From assembly GCA_041158045.1 (NCBI GenBank), contig JBEBCD010000043.1, forward strand, positions 1-52,091: a DNA stretch of 52,091 nt, read 5' to 3'. Below are positions 32,634-40,341 of this stretch, one piece after another (position 1 is the first letter of the stretch; the number at the start of each line of letters is the position of its first letter). A program made the translations under genes and the position numbers. This stretch comes from CAXRBC01 sp041158045. GTDB lineage: Bacteria; Actinomycetota; Acidimicrobiia; Acidimicrobiales; Ilumatobacteraceae. The notes under the pieces are model-generated. The model did no database searches. It was given only the letters and a program-made list of their open reading frames with translations, and was not told the DNA's origin.

Positions 32634-34127
32634 TCACGGCGCCTCCGGGCGCAGCGTGGGGAAGAGGATCACGTCGCGGATGCTCGCCGAGCCGGACAGC
32701 AGCATGACGAGCCGGTCGATGCCGACGCCGAGTCCGCCCGTCGGCGGCATGCCGTACTCGAGCGCGCGCAGGTAGTCCTCGTCGACGGTGCCGGCCTCGG
32801 CGTTGCCAGCGTCCTTGGCCGCCTGCTCGGCCTCGAAGCGTGCGCGCTGCTCGACCGGGTCGTTGAGCTCGCTGAAGCCGTTGGCGATCTCGCGGCCCGC
32901 GATGAACAGCTCGAAGCGCTCGGTGAGCCACGGGTCGGTGCGGTCGACGCGTGCGAGCGGCGAGATCTCGACGGGGTGACCCGTGACGAACGTCGGCGCC
33001 GCGAGCGAGCGCTCGACCTTGTCCGCGAAGATCGCCTCGACGATGCGCCCCGTGCCCCACGCGGGGTCGACCTCGACGCCCGCGCCGCGGGCGACGCCGC
33101 GCAGCTCGTCGATCGGCTGGGAGGGATGGACCGTGCGGCCGACCGCCTCGGAGGCGAGGTCGACCATGCGCCGGCGCGGCCAGGCGGCGCCGAGGTCGCA
33201 CGCGGTGCCGTCGATGGTCACCTCGAGCGTCCCCAGCGCGTCGCGGGCGGCGCCGCGCACGAGCGCCTCCGTGAGGCCCATCACGTCGCCGACGTCGGCG
33301 AAGGCCTCGTAGCACTCGAGCATCGTGAACTCCGGGTTGTGCCGCGGGGAGATCCCCTCGTTGCGGAACACCCTGCCGATCTCGAAGACGCGCTCCATGC
33401 CGCCGACGATGAGCCGCTTGAGGTGGAGCTCGAGGGCGATGCGCAGGTACAGCTGCATGTCGAGCGTGTGGTGGTGGGTGACGAAGGGGCGCGCGTGTGC
33501 GCCGCCCGCCTCGACGTGCAGCACCGGCGTCTCCACCTCGAGATAGCCGCGCTCGACCAGCGTCCGGCGGAAGCTCGCGACGGTGGCGTGGCGGACCTCG
33601 AAGGTGCGGCGCGCCTCGTCGTTGACGATGAGGTCGGCGTAGCGCTGGCGCGAGCGCGTCTCGACGTCGACGAGGCCGTGCCACTTGTCCGGCAGCGGGC
33701 GGATCGCCTTGGCGAGCAGCTCGGCCGACGCGACGTTGACGGACAGCTCGCCCTTGCGGGTCGTCATCACCGTGCCGTGGGCGCCGACCCAGTCGCCGCG
33801 GTCGAGCCGGCCGATCTCCTCGAAGGCCGCGTCGCCCACCGTCGCCTTGGAGACGAAGAGCTGGAGCTCGCCGGTGCGGTCCCGGATGGTGAGGAACTGG
33901 AGCTTGCCCTGGTCGCGCGAGAGCATCACGCGCCCCGCGACCGACACCCGCTCGCCCGTGTCGGTGCCCGCGGCGAGGGCGGCGTGGCGCGCGCGGACCT
34001 CGCCGAGGGTGGCGGTGCGGTCGAAGCGGTACGGGTACGGCTCGCGCCCGCCCTCGCGCATCGCGGCGACCTGCGCGCCGCGGCGGGCCCGCTCGGCCTC
34101 GAGCCCGGTGAGCGCGTCGTCGCTCAC
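32634..34127 (-). CDS. lysS: Lysyl-tRNA synthetase (class II)
   Basis: A 497-aa class II synthetase. The N-terminal OB-fold anticodon-binding domain spans about 55-150 (VSVAGRVMLSRDQGKLQFLTI). Motif 1 is in the ERGYLEVETPVLH region, motif 2 is FRNEGISPRHNPEFTMLE, and motif 3 is GLGVGIDRLVMLLSG near the C-terminus. It charges tRNA-Lys in the cytoplasm. The GTG start overlaps the stop of the carboxylase gene (GTGA), so the two are translationally coupled. An upstream extension of this frame belongs to the carboxylase shadow and was not used. Confidence 0.96.
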   Translation of the reverse strand: MSDDALTGLEAERARRGAQVAAMREGGREPYPYRFDRTATLGEVRARHAALAAGTDTGERVSVAGRVMLSRDQGKLQFLTIRDRTGELQLFVSKATVGDAAFEEIGRLDRGDWVGAHGTVMTTRKGELSVNVASAELLAKAIRPLPDKWHGLVDVETRSRQRYADLIVNDEARRTFEVRHATVASFRRTLVERGYLEVETPVLHVEAGGAHARPFVTHHHTLDMQLYLRIALELHLKRLIVGGMERVFEIGRVFRNEGISPRHNPEFTMLECYEAFADVGDVMGLTEALVRGAARDALGTLEVTIDGTACDLGAAWPRRRMVDLASEAVGRTVHPSQPIDELRGVARGAGVEVDPAWGTGRIVEAIFADKVERSLAAPTFVTGHPVEISPLARVDRTDPWLTERFELFIAGREIANGFSELNDPVEQRARFEAEQAAKDAGNAEAGTVDEDYLRALEYGMPPTGGLGVGIDRLVMLLSGSASIRDVILFPTLRPEAP

Positions 34128-35869
34128 GCGTCCGCCAACTCGACGAGCACGTCGCCGGCGCCGACGCTCGCGCCCGGCGCGACGCGCACCGACTCCACGA
34201 CCCCGTCCCGCTCGGCCATCAACTGATTCTCCATCTTCATCGCCTCGAGCACCACGACCGGCTGCCCCGCGGTCACCGCGTCGCCGACGGCGACGAGCAC
34301 CTTGACCACCGTGCCCTGCATCGGCGCGACGACGCGACGGTCGTTGGCGCCGCCGCCCCCGCCGCCCGAGGCGCGTCGGGCGGGCCGCGCGGCGCCCCCG
34401 CCCGTGGCGGGCACGCGGACGCGGACCTCGAAGCGCTTGCCGTCGACCTCGACCGTCGTCGTGCGGTCCGACGCGGCGGCGGCCGCCGCGTCGCCCGCGG
34501 GGGGCACGGCGGCGACGCCCGAGAGGTCGAGGCGCTGCTCGACCCACTTGGTCGAGTGCTCGACGGCGCGGAAGTCGGGGTGCTCGAGGATCGCCACGTC
34601 GGCGGGGATCGTGGTGGCGATCCCCTCGACGCGCATCTCGCGCAGCGCCCGGAGGGTGCGGGCGATCGCCGCGTCGCGGTCGGCGCCCCAGACGACGAGC
34701 TTGCCCACCAGGTTGTCGTAGTACTGGCTCACCGTGTCGCCCGCCTCGTAGCCGGCGTCGAAGCGCACGCCGAAGCCGTCGGGTGCCACGAGCCGGGTGA
34801 TCGTGCCCGGGGAGGGGCGGAACGCGCCGCCCGCCGGATCCTCGGCGTTGATGCGCACCTCGATCGCGTGGCCGCGCCGCAGCGCCGACACCTCCTTCTG
34901 CGTCATCGGCAGCGGTTCGCCCGCCGCGACGCGGATCTGCCACTCGACGAGGTCGATGCCCGTGATCGCCTCGGTGACCGGGTGCTCGACCTGGAGGCGC
35001 GTGTTCATCTCGAGGAAGAAGAACTCGCCGTCCTGGTAGATGAACTCGACGGTGCCCGCGTTGTGGTAGCCGACGGCGACCGCGGCCTTGACCGCGGCCT
35101 CGCCGATGCGCCGCTCGAGCGCGCCGGAGATGCCCGGCGCGGGAGCCTCCTCGATGAGCTTCTGGTGGCGGCGCTGGGCCGAGCAGTCGCGCAGGGAGAC
35201 CCACACGACGTTGCCCCGGGTGTCGCCGACGAGCTGGACCTCGACGTGGCGCGGCCAGGTGAGGTACTTCTCCACGTAGACCTCGTCGCGTCCGAAGAAG
35301 GACTTGGCCTCGCGGCGCGCCGAGTCCATCGCGTCGCGCACCTCGGCGGCCGACCCGACGACCTTCATGCCGCGGCCGCCGCCGCCGTACGCCGCCTTGA
35401 TCGCCACGGGCCAGCCGTGCGACTCGCCGAAGGCCACCACCTCGGCGGGGTCGGTGACGAAGTCCGTCGTGCCGGGCACGATCGGCGCGCCGCCGCGCAG
35501 CGCCGCCCGGCGCGACGAGACCTTGTCGCCCATCTCCTCGATGGCCGCCGGGGGCGGGCCGATGAAGGCCACCCCCATGTCGGTGATGGATCGGGCGAAG
35601 TCGGCGTTCTCGCTGAAGAAGCCGTACCCGGGGTGCACCGCGTCCGCGCCGCTGCGGCGGATCGCGTCGAGGATCGCGTCCACGCGCAGGTAGCTCTCCG
35701 ACGCCGCGGCGCCGCCGAGCGCGTAGGCCTCGTCGGCGAGGCGCACGTGCAGCGCGTCGCGGTCGAGGTCGGAGTAGACCGCCACCGTCGCGATGCCCAT
35801 CTCGCGCGCCGTGCGGATCACGCGCACCGCGATCTCGCCACGATTGGCGATCAGGATCTTGCGGAGCAC
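34124..35869 (-). CDS. Acetyl/propionyl-CoA carboxylase alpha chain (biotin carboxylase + BCCP)
   Basis: A 581-aa AccA3-like fusion. The biotin carboxylase domain (1 to about 450) has the ATP-grasp glycine loop AAYGGGGRGMKVV, the catalytic segment CSAQRRHQKLIEEAPAP and EMNTRLQVEHPVTE. A Gly-rich linker leads to the biotinyl domain (about 510-581) with biotinylated Lys545 in LEAMKMENQL. It carboxylates biotin for a separate carboxyltransferase beta chain, which is not in the window. It lies divergent from birA, the ligase that attaches its biotin, with only 21 nt between start codons. The GTG 35869 has GAGGAT 8 nt upstream, overlapping the birA -10 box. Confidence 0.95.
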   Translation of the reverse strand: MLRKILIANRGEIAVRVIRTAREMGIATVAVYSDLDRDALHVRLADEAYALGGAAASESYLRVDAILDAIRRSGADAVHPGYGFFSENADFARSITDMGVAFIGPPPAAIEEMGDKVSSRRAALRGGAPIVPGTTDFVTDPAEVVAFGESHGWPVAIKAAYGGGGRGMKVVGSAAEVRDAMDSARREAKSFFGRDEVYVEKYLTWPRHVEVQLVGDTRGNVVWVSLRDCSAQRRHQKLIEEAPAPGISGALERRIGEAAVKAAVAVGYHNAGTVEFIYQDGEFFFLEMNTRLQVEHPVTEAITGIDLVEWQIRVAAGEPLPMTQKEVSALRRGHAIEVRINAEDPAGGAFRPSPGTITRLVAPDGFGVRFDAGYEAGDTVSQYYDNLVGKLVVWGADRDAAIARTLRALREMRVEGIATTIPADVAILEHPDFRAVEHSTKWVEQRLDLSGVAAVPPAGDAAAAAASDRTTTVEVDGKRFEVRVRVPATGGGAARPARRASGGGGGGANDRRVVAPMQGTVVKVLVAVGDAVTAGQPVVVLEAMKMENQLMAERDGVVESVRVAPGASVGAGDVLVELADA

Positions 35870-35876
35870 GACCCCG

Positions 35877-35882
35877 TATCCT
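35877..35882 (+). promoter_or_regulatory. -10 box for birA
   Basis: TATCCT ends 8 nt before the ATG at 35891. It almost fully overlaps the opposing box for the carboxylase gene. Confidence 0.55.
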
Positions 35883-35883
35883 C
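35878..35883 (-). promoter_or_regulatory. Near-consensus -10 box for the carboxylase alpha gene
   Basis: GAGGAT on the minus strand (one base off TANNNT) ends 8 nt before the GTG at 35869. Polymerase cannot occupy it and the birA box at the same time. Confidence 0.4.
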
Positions 35884-35890
35884 GCACGGG

Positions 35891-36652
35891 ATGCCGGGGG
35901 CCGACAACACTCCCGCCGCGTGGCGCGTGCGTCGCGTCGCGAGCACGGGCAGCACCAACGACGACCTCGTGCGCGAGGCGCGCGACGGCGCGCCGCACCG
36001 ATCGGTGCTCGTCGCCGATCACCAGACCGCGGGACGCGGACGCCTCGCGCGCACGTGGGAGGCGCCGCCCGGCGCCAACCTGCTCGTCTCGATCCTCCTG
36101 CGCGCCCCGCACGTGGCGCACCCGCCGCAGGTGCTCGCCCAGGCGGTGGGCGTGGCCGCGCTGCGCGCGGTGCGGGGCAGGCTGCCGCGCCGCAGCGCCG
36201 GGGCCGCGGCGCTGAAGTGGCCGAACGACGTGCTCGTGCGCGACGCCAAGCTCGCCGGCATCCTCGCCACGGGCGATCGCCCGGGCGATCCCGCGCGTGG
36301 ATTCGTCGTCGTCGGCCTCGGCCTCAACGTCGGCTGGTGCCCCGAGGGGGCCACCTCGCTCGCGCGCGAGGGGGCGTCCGCGTGCGAGCCGGTCGACGTG
36401 CTGCACGACGTGCTGGCCGCGCTCGACCCGCTGCTGTCGGCGGACGCGCCCGAGCTGCGCGCCGCGTACGCCGAGTCGCTCGGCACGCTCGGCCGGCGCG
36501 TGCGCGTCGAGCTCGCGTCCGGCGCGACGGTCGAGGGCGATGCGGTCGGTCTCGACGACGGGGGGCGGCTCGAGGTCGCGACGCACGACGGTGCGCGGCA
36601 CGTCGTGGACGCCGGCGACGTCGTGCACCTCCGGCCCGTCGCCGACGCCTAG
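35891..36652 (+). CDS. birA: Biotin--[acetyl-CoA-carboxylase] ligase
   Basis: A 253-aa biotin protein ligase of the monofunctional type: it has no N-terminal helix-turn-helix, so it should not act as a repressor. The biotinyl-AMP loop is GRGRLARTWEAPPGANL (the usual GRGRxGRxW-like motif). Catalytic Lys is in LKWPNDVLV, then KLAGIL and VVGLGLNVG; a C-terminal SH3-like domain contains LGRRVRVELASGATVEGDAVG. Its target Lys545 lies in the divergent carboxylase gene. ATG 35891 is defined by the TATCCT box. Its TAG stop becomes the -10 box of the LCP gene. Confidence 0.93.
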   Translation: MPGADNTPAAWRVRRVASTGSTNDDLVREARDGAPHRSVLVADHQTAGRGRLARTWEAPPGANLLVSILLRAPHVAHPPQVLAQAVGVAALRAVRGRLPRRSAGAAALKWPNDVLVRDAKLAGILATGDRPGDPARGFVVVGLGLNVGWCPEGATSLAREGASACEPVDVLHDVLAALDPLLSADAPELRAAYAESLGTLGRRVRVELASGATVEGDAVGLDDGGRLEVATHDGARHVVDAGDVVHLRPVADA

Positions 36653-36655
36653 CGT
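36650..36655 (+). promoter_or_regulatory. -10 box for the LCP gene, built on an upstream stop codon
   Basis: TAGCGT begins with the birA TAG stop and ends 8 nt before the ATG at 36664. Confidence 0.6.
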
Positions 36656-36663
36656 CGGATCCG

Positions 36664-37656
36664 ATGCGCACGCGACAACCGGCGTCCCCGCGCCTGCTGG
36701 TCGCACTCGCGGCGCTCGTCGCGAGCGCGGTCGCGGGGACGACGGGCATCGTGCGCGCGACGGACGCGCGGCTCGGCACCATCCGCCGCGACGCGATCGT
36801 GACGCCGGCCCTCGCGGAGCCGGGCGCCGGCTTCGAGAACTACCTCCTCGTCGGCTCCGACTCCCGCGAGGGCATCGACCCGTCCGACCCCGACTACGCG
36901 GCGATCGGCGCCGACGAGGTCTCGGGGCGCCGCGGCGACACGATCATCCTCTTCCACTACGACGTCGCGACCGGGGCCGGCGCGCTCCTGTCGTTCCCCC
37001 GCGACCTGTGGGTGCGCGTCGGCGGCGGCGAGGAGCGGGGCCGCATCAACACCGCGTACCAGGCGGGGCCCGACGTGCTCGTGCGCACGCTCGCCGCCGA
37101 GTGGGGCATCCCGGTGCACCACTACCTGGAGGTCAACTTCGTGGGCTTCAAGCGGCTCGTCGACGCGGTCGGCGGCGTGCGGATCTGCGTGCCCCACCGC
37201 GCGCGCGACCGCAAGACCGGCCTGTTCATCCCGCCGGGCTGCTCGACGCTCGACGGGATCGAGGCGCTCGCCTTCGCGCGCAGCCGCTACTACGAGGAGC
37301 AGGTCGACGGGGAGTGGCGCATGGACGGCTCGTCCGACATCGGCCGCGGCCGGCGCCAGCGCGAGTTCGTCGCCGCGATGCTCGCGAGCACGCTCTCGCG
37401 CGTGACGTCGGACCCGCTGGCGGCCGGCAGGGTCTTCGAGGGCGCGATCTCCGCGGTGAGCGTGGACGAGCGCCTCGACCTCACGGCCTTCGCGAAGAAG
37501 TTGCGCCCCGCCGCCACCGGCGACGTGCGGCGCTACCAGCTCGAGACGTACGGCGACACGGTGGGCGACGCGTCGGTGCTGCGCGTCGCGGAGGCGTCAG
37601 CCCCGGTGCTCGCCTTCTTTGCCGGCACCGGTCCCGCTCCCGAGCCGACCCCCTGA
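36664..37656 (+). CDS. LytR-CpsA-Psr (LCP) family glycopolymer transferase
   Basis: A 330-aa membrane-anchored protein. The N-terminal signal anchor (about 8-30, LLVALAALVASAVAGTTG) is followed by an extracytoplasmic LCP domain: NYLLVGSDSREG with the conserved Asp/Arg, RRGDTIILFHYDV, LLSFPRDLWVRV, RINTAYQ, VNFVGFKRLVDAVGGVRICV and ALAFARSRYYEE, ending with GRGRRQREFVAAML. LCP proteins transfer glycopolymers such as teichoic acids or arabinogalactan from lipid carriers to peptidoglycan. With the glf/GlfT2-like pair in the same region, a galactofuran substrate is an attractive guess. Its last 60 nt overlap the 3' end of the convergent GGDEF-EAL gene. Confidence 0.92.
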   Translation: MRTRQPASPRLLVALAALVASAVAGTTGIVRATDARLGTIRRDAIVTPALAEPGAGFENYLLVGSDSREGIDPSDPDYAAIGADEVSGRRGDTIILFHYDVATGAGALLSFPRDLWVRVGGGEERGRINTAYQAGPDVLVRTLAAEWGIPVHHYLEVNFVGFKRLVDAVGGVRICVPHRARDRKTGLFIPPGCSTLDGIEALAFARSRYYEEQVDGEWRMDGSSDIGRGRRQREFVAAMLASTLSRVTSDPLAAGRVFEGAISAVSVDERLDLTAFAKKLRPAATGDVRRYQLETYGDTVGDASVLRVAEASAPVLAFFAGTGPAPEPTP

Positions 37657-39684
37657 GGCGAATCGCTCGGCCGCGACGGGCGGCCCGAGCCGCTGGCCCT
37701 GCGCCGCGTCGCAGCCGAGCAGCCGCAGGCGCTGCAGCTGGTCGTCGGAGGTGACCCACTCCGCCACGACCTCCATGTCGAGCGAGTGCGCGAGCTGGAT
37801 CACGGAGCGCACGATCGGGTCGTCGCCGCCGTCGGCGCCGAGGTCGCGCACGAAGGCCCCGTCGAGCTTGAGGTAGTCGGCGGGGAAGGTCCGCAGCGAG
37901 GAGAGCGAGGAGTACCCCGTCCCGAAGTCGTCGATGCCGACGCGCACGCCGAGCCTCGCGAGGGCGGCGAGGGTGCGGGCGAGCGCGGGGGAGTCGTCGA
38001 GCGAGACGGCCTCCGGCACCTCGAGGCCGAGCAGGCGCGGCTCGAGGTCCGCGGCGTCGAGGGCGGCGCGCACGCGCTCGACGAAGGCGACGTCGGCGAG
38101 CTGGCGCCCCGAGACGTTGACGTGCAGGCCCGTCGTGGCGTCGACGCGGCCCTCGTCGCGCCAGCGGCGCAGGTCGGCGCACGCGGTGCGCACCACCCAG
38201 TCGCCGATCGGCCCGATGAGTCCCGACTCCTCGGCGAGCGCGAGGAACGCGGGCGGCGTGAGCGTGCCGCGCTCCGGATGCCGCCACCGCAGCAGCGCCT
38301 CGGCGGCGACGATGCGTCCCGTCTGCGCCGACACCACCGGCTGGTACTCCAGGTGCAGCTCGTCGAGCGCGAGCGCGCGCTCGAGGCGGCCCGCGAGCGC
38401 CGCGCGCTCGCGGGCGTGGCGTTGCATCTCCTCGCTCCAGAGCTCGCAGCGGCCCTTGCCGCGCTGCTTGGCGCGGTACATCGCGGTGTCGGCGTGGTGC
38501 AGCAGCTCGACCGCGGCGTCGGACGGCGCTCCGTCGCCGATGCTGCCGGGGGCCGCGACGGCGACGCCCACGCTCGCACCCGGCGTGATCTCCACGCCCT
38601 GGAGCACCACCTCGCCGGCCACCGCGGCGCGGATGCGCTCGGCGACCTCCATCGCCACCTCGGCGTCGCCCAGGCCCTCGGCGAGCACGACGAACTCGTC
38701 GCCGCCGATGCGCGCCACCACGTCGTGGGGCCGTGTGGCGGCCGCGATGCGCCGCGCGACGTGCACGATGAGCTGGTCGCCGACGGCGTGGCCGATCCCG
38801 TCGTTGACCTGCTTGAGCCCGTCCACGTCGACGAACAGCACGGCGACGCCGCGGCGCATCGTGCGCGCCCGCTCGAGCGCCTCCGCGGTGCGCCGCAGGA
38901 AGAGCACGCGGTTGGGCAGGCCGGTGAGCCCGTCGTGCGTCGCCTGGTGCTGCAGCTCGCGGCGCACCTGCGTCGCCTCGGTGACGTCGCGGGCGATCGC
39001 GGAGAAGTGGCTCACGGCGCCCGCGTCGTCGCGCACGATCTGGACGACCACGCCGAGGGTGCGCATGACGCCGTCGGGGCCGCGCACGCCGAGTTCGCCC
39101 TCCCAGCGGTGGCCGCCCGTGCCCGTCGCGACCTCGCGGGGCATCTGGTCGCGCACCGCGCGCACGAAGGCCCGCGCGGCCGCGTCGTCGCCCGGCCCGG
39201 CGTCGCCCACGTCGCGCACGCCGACGAGCGCGCGGGCGCCCTCGTTGGCGAAGAGGGGGGTGCCCGCGCGGTCGAAGACGACGACGGCGTCGGAGGTGGA
39301 GTCGAGCAGCCCGACGAGGCGGTCGGCGAGCGTGCGGCGCGCGACCGCCTCCGTGACGTCGAGCGCGGAGCCGACGTGGCCGGTGACGCCGCCGGAGCGG
39401 TCGCGCACCGGCTCGGCGGCCACCTGGACCCAGCGGGCGGACCCGTCGGGTCGCGCGACGCGGAACTCGTGGACGAAGGTCGCGCCCGCGGGGCGCGCGG
39501 CCGCCCAGGCGCGCTCGGCCGCGACCCGCTCGTCGGGTCGCGCATTGACCCACGGTGCGGCGCCCGCAGCGAGGGGTGCGCCGCCGAGGACGATCTCGCG
39601 GAACGCGTCGTTGGCGTCGGTCAGTCGCAGGTCCGCGTCGGCCTCGAAGACGCAGATCGGGAGGTGGCGGACGCGGTCGTCGAT
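37597..39684 (-). CDS. PAS-PAS-GGDEF-EAL cyclic-di-GMP signalling protein
   Basis: About 695 aa, with no transmembrane segment. PAS1 (about 10-100, PICVFEADADLRLTDANDAF to GSALDVTE) and PAS2 (about 113-235, STSDAVVVFDRAGTPLFAN to SAIARDVTE) precede a GGDEF domain (about 240-405) with intact RIGGDEF near 326 and an EAL domain (about 425-675). The EAL domain keeps AAEALLRW, HVNVSG, GIDDFGTGYSSL and YLKLDG; the later motif reads VVAEWVTSDDQ instead of EGVE. Both synthesis and hydrolysis of c-di-GMP look possible. No ATG, GTG, TTG or CTG exists between the upstream stop and the first PAS strand; the candidate start is an ATC at 39684. The GTG 39423 would remove most of PAS1. Confidence 0.88.
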   Translation of the reverse strand: MDDRVRHLPICVFEADADLRLTDANDAFREIVLGGAPLAAGAAPWVNARPDERVAAERAWAAARPAGATFVHEFRVARPDGSARWVQVAAEPVRDRSGGVTGHVGSALDVTEAVARRTLADRLVGLLDSTSDAVVVFDRAGTPLFANEGARALVGVRDVGDAGPGDDAAARAFVRAVRDQMPREVATGTGGHRWEGELGVRGPDGVMRTLGVVVQIVRDDAGAVSHFSAIARDVTEATQVRRELQHQATHDGLTGLPNRVLFLRRTAEALERARTMRRGVAVLFVDVDGLKQVNDGIGHAVGDQLIVHVARRIAAATRPHDVVARIGGDEFVVLAEGLGDAEVAMEVAERIRAAVAGEVVLQGVEITPGASVGVAVAAPGSIGDGAPSDAAVELLHHADTAMYRAKQRGKGRCELWSEEMQRHARERAALAGRLERALALDELHLEYQPVVSAQTGRIVAAEALLRWRHPERGTLTPPAFLALAEESGLIGPIGDWVVRTACADLRRWRDEGRVDATTGLHVNVSGRQLADVAFVERVRAALDAADLEPRLLGLEVPEAVSLDDSPALARTLAALARLGVRVGIDDFGTGYSSLSSLRTFPADYLKLDGAFVRDLGADGGDDPIVRSVIQLAHSLDMEVVAEWVTSDDQLQRLRLLGCDAAQGQRLGPPVAAERFASGGRLGSGTGAGKEGEHRG

Positions 39685-39690
39685 GCGCTC

Positions 39691-39696
39691 AGTCTC
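39691..39696 (-). promoter_or_regulatory. Near-consensus -10 box for the GGDEF-EAL gene
   Basis: GAGACT on the minus strand ends 6 nt before the ATC at 39684, the same spacing as the perfect boxes. It supports, weakly, the unusual start. Confidence 0.35.
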
Positions 39697-40317
39697 TCAC
39701 GCGCGCTGCACGTAGGCGCGCGTTTCGGCGGAGTCGAACGCGGCGGCGCGGATCGCCTCGACGAACAGCGCGAGGTCGTCGGGCGAGCCGGGCGCGGGAC
39801 GGAACTCGATCGCCTCGCCGAGCGCGAAGCCCTGCAACAGGTACTCGCGCAGCGCGCCGGGCGGGGGGCACGGCGGCTCGTAGGCCGGGTCGATCCCCTC
39901 GCGCGTCGCCGCGGTGGTCGGATCGATGCCGTCGACCGCCCAGAGTGGTCGGCCCCCGTCGCCGACGTCGACGAGCACGACCGCGAGGTTGGTCGTGCCC
40001 GCGGGGACGCGGTCGAACGCGACGGCCGGCGCGGTGCCGTCGCCGTCGCAGGTGTGGCGCGGATCCATCGCGCCGCCGTCGATCCAGCCGGCCGAGACGG
40101 CGAACGGCGCGAGCGCGGCCTCCTCGGTCGCGTCGGCGTCCGTCGGCGCGGCGCTCGTCGTCACGACGGCGATCGACTCGCCCTGGCCGGGCCCCGGCTC
40201 GCGCAGCGTGCGACCGTCGCGCGCGCACGCACCGAGCCCGATCGCGGCGATCGCGGCGAGCACCGCGCCGGCGCGGACGCGCGCACGTCGCCGCGCTCCC
40301 GTGCCGGACCCCGCCAC
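39697..40317 (-). CDS. YbhB/YbcL (PEBP-like) lipoprotein
   Basis: A 206-aa protein with a lipoprotein signal (AVLAAIAAIGLGAC, lipobox LGAC, lipidated Cys near residue 30), a short Ala/Thr-rich spacer and a phosphatidylethanolamine-binding-protein fold. The fold shows DPRHTCDGDGTAPAVAFDRVPAGTTNLAVVL-type strands, PLWAVDGIDP, and the Pro-rich ligand loop PPCPPPGALREYLLQGFAL. The family is annotated as Raf-kinase-inhibitor-like, but the bacterial role is not settled. The GTG 40317 has a TACCGT box 8 nt upstream. This box shares its TA with the opposing mca promoter. Confidence 0.85.
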   Translation of the reverse strand: MAGSGTGARRRARVRAGAVLAAIAAIGLGACARDGRTLREPGPGQGESIAVVTTSAAPTDADATEEAALAPFAVSAGWIDGGAMDPRHTCDGDGTAPAVAFDRVPAGTTNLAVVLVDVGDGGRPLWAVDGIDPTTAATREGIDPAYEPPCPPPGALREYLLQGFALGEAIEFRPAPGSPDDLALFVEAIRAAAFDSAETRAYVQRA

Positions 40318-40325
40318 GGCGGGCG

Positions 40326-40331
40326 ACGGTA
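40326..40331 (-). promoter_or_regulatory. -10 box for the YbhB-like gene
   Basis: TACCGT on the minus strand ends 8 nt before the GTG at 40317. It forms the block ANNNTANNNT (40326-40335) with the mca box. Confidence 0.6.
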
Positions 40332-40335
40332 GCGT
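40330..40335 (+). promoter_or_regulatory. -10 box for mca
   Basis: TAGCGT ends 6 nt before the GTG at 40342 and overlaps the opposing TACCGT box by the shared TA. Confidence 0.6.
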
Positions 40336-40341
40336 GCGCGC

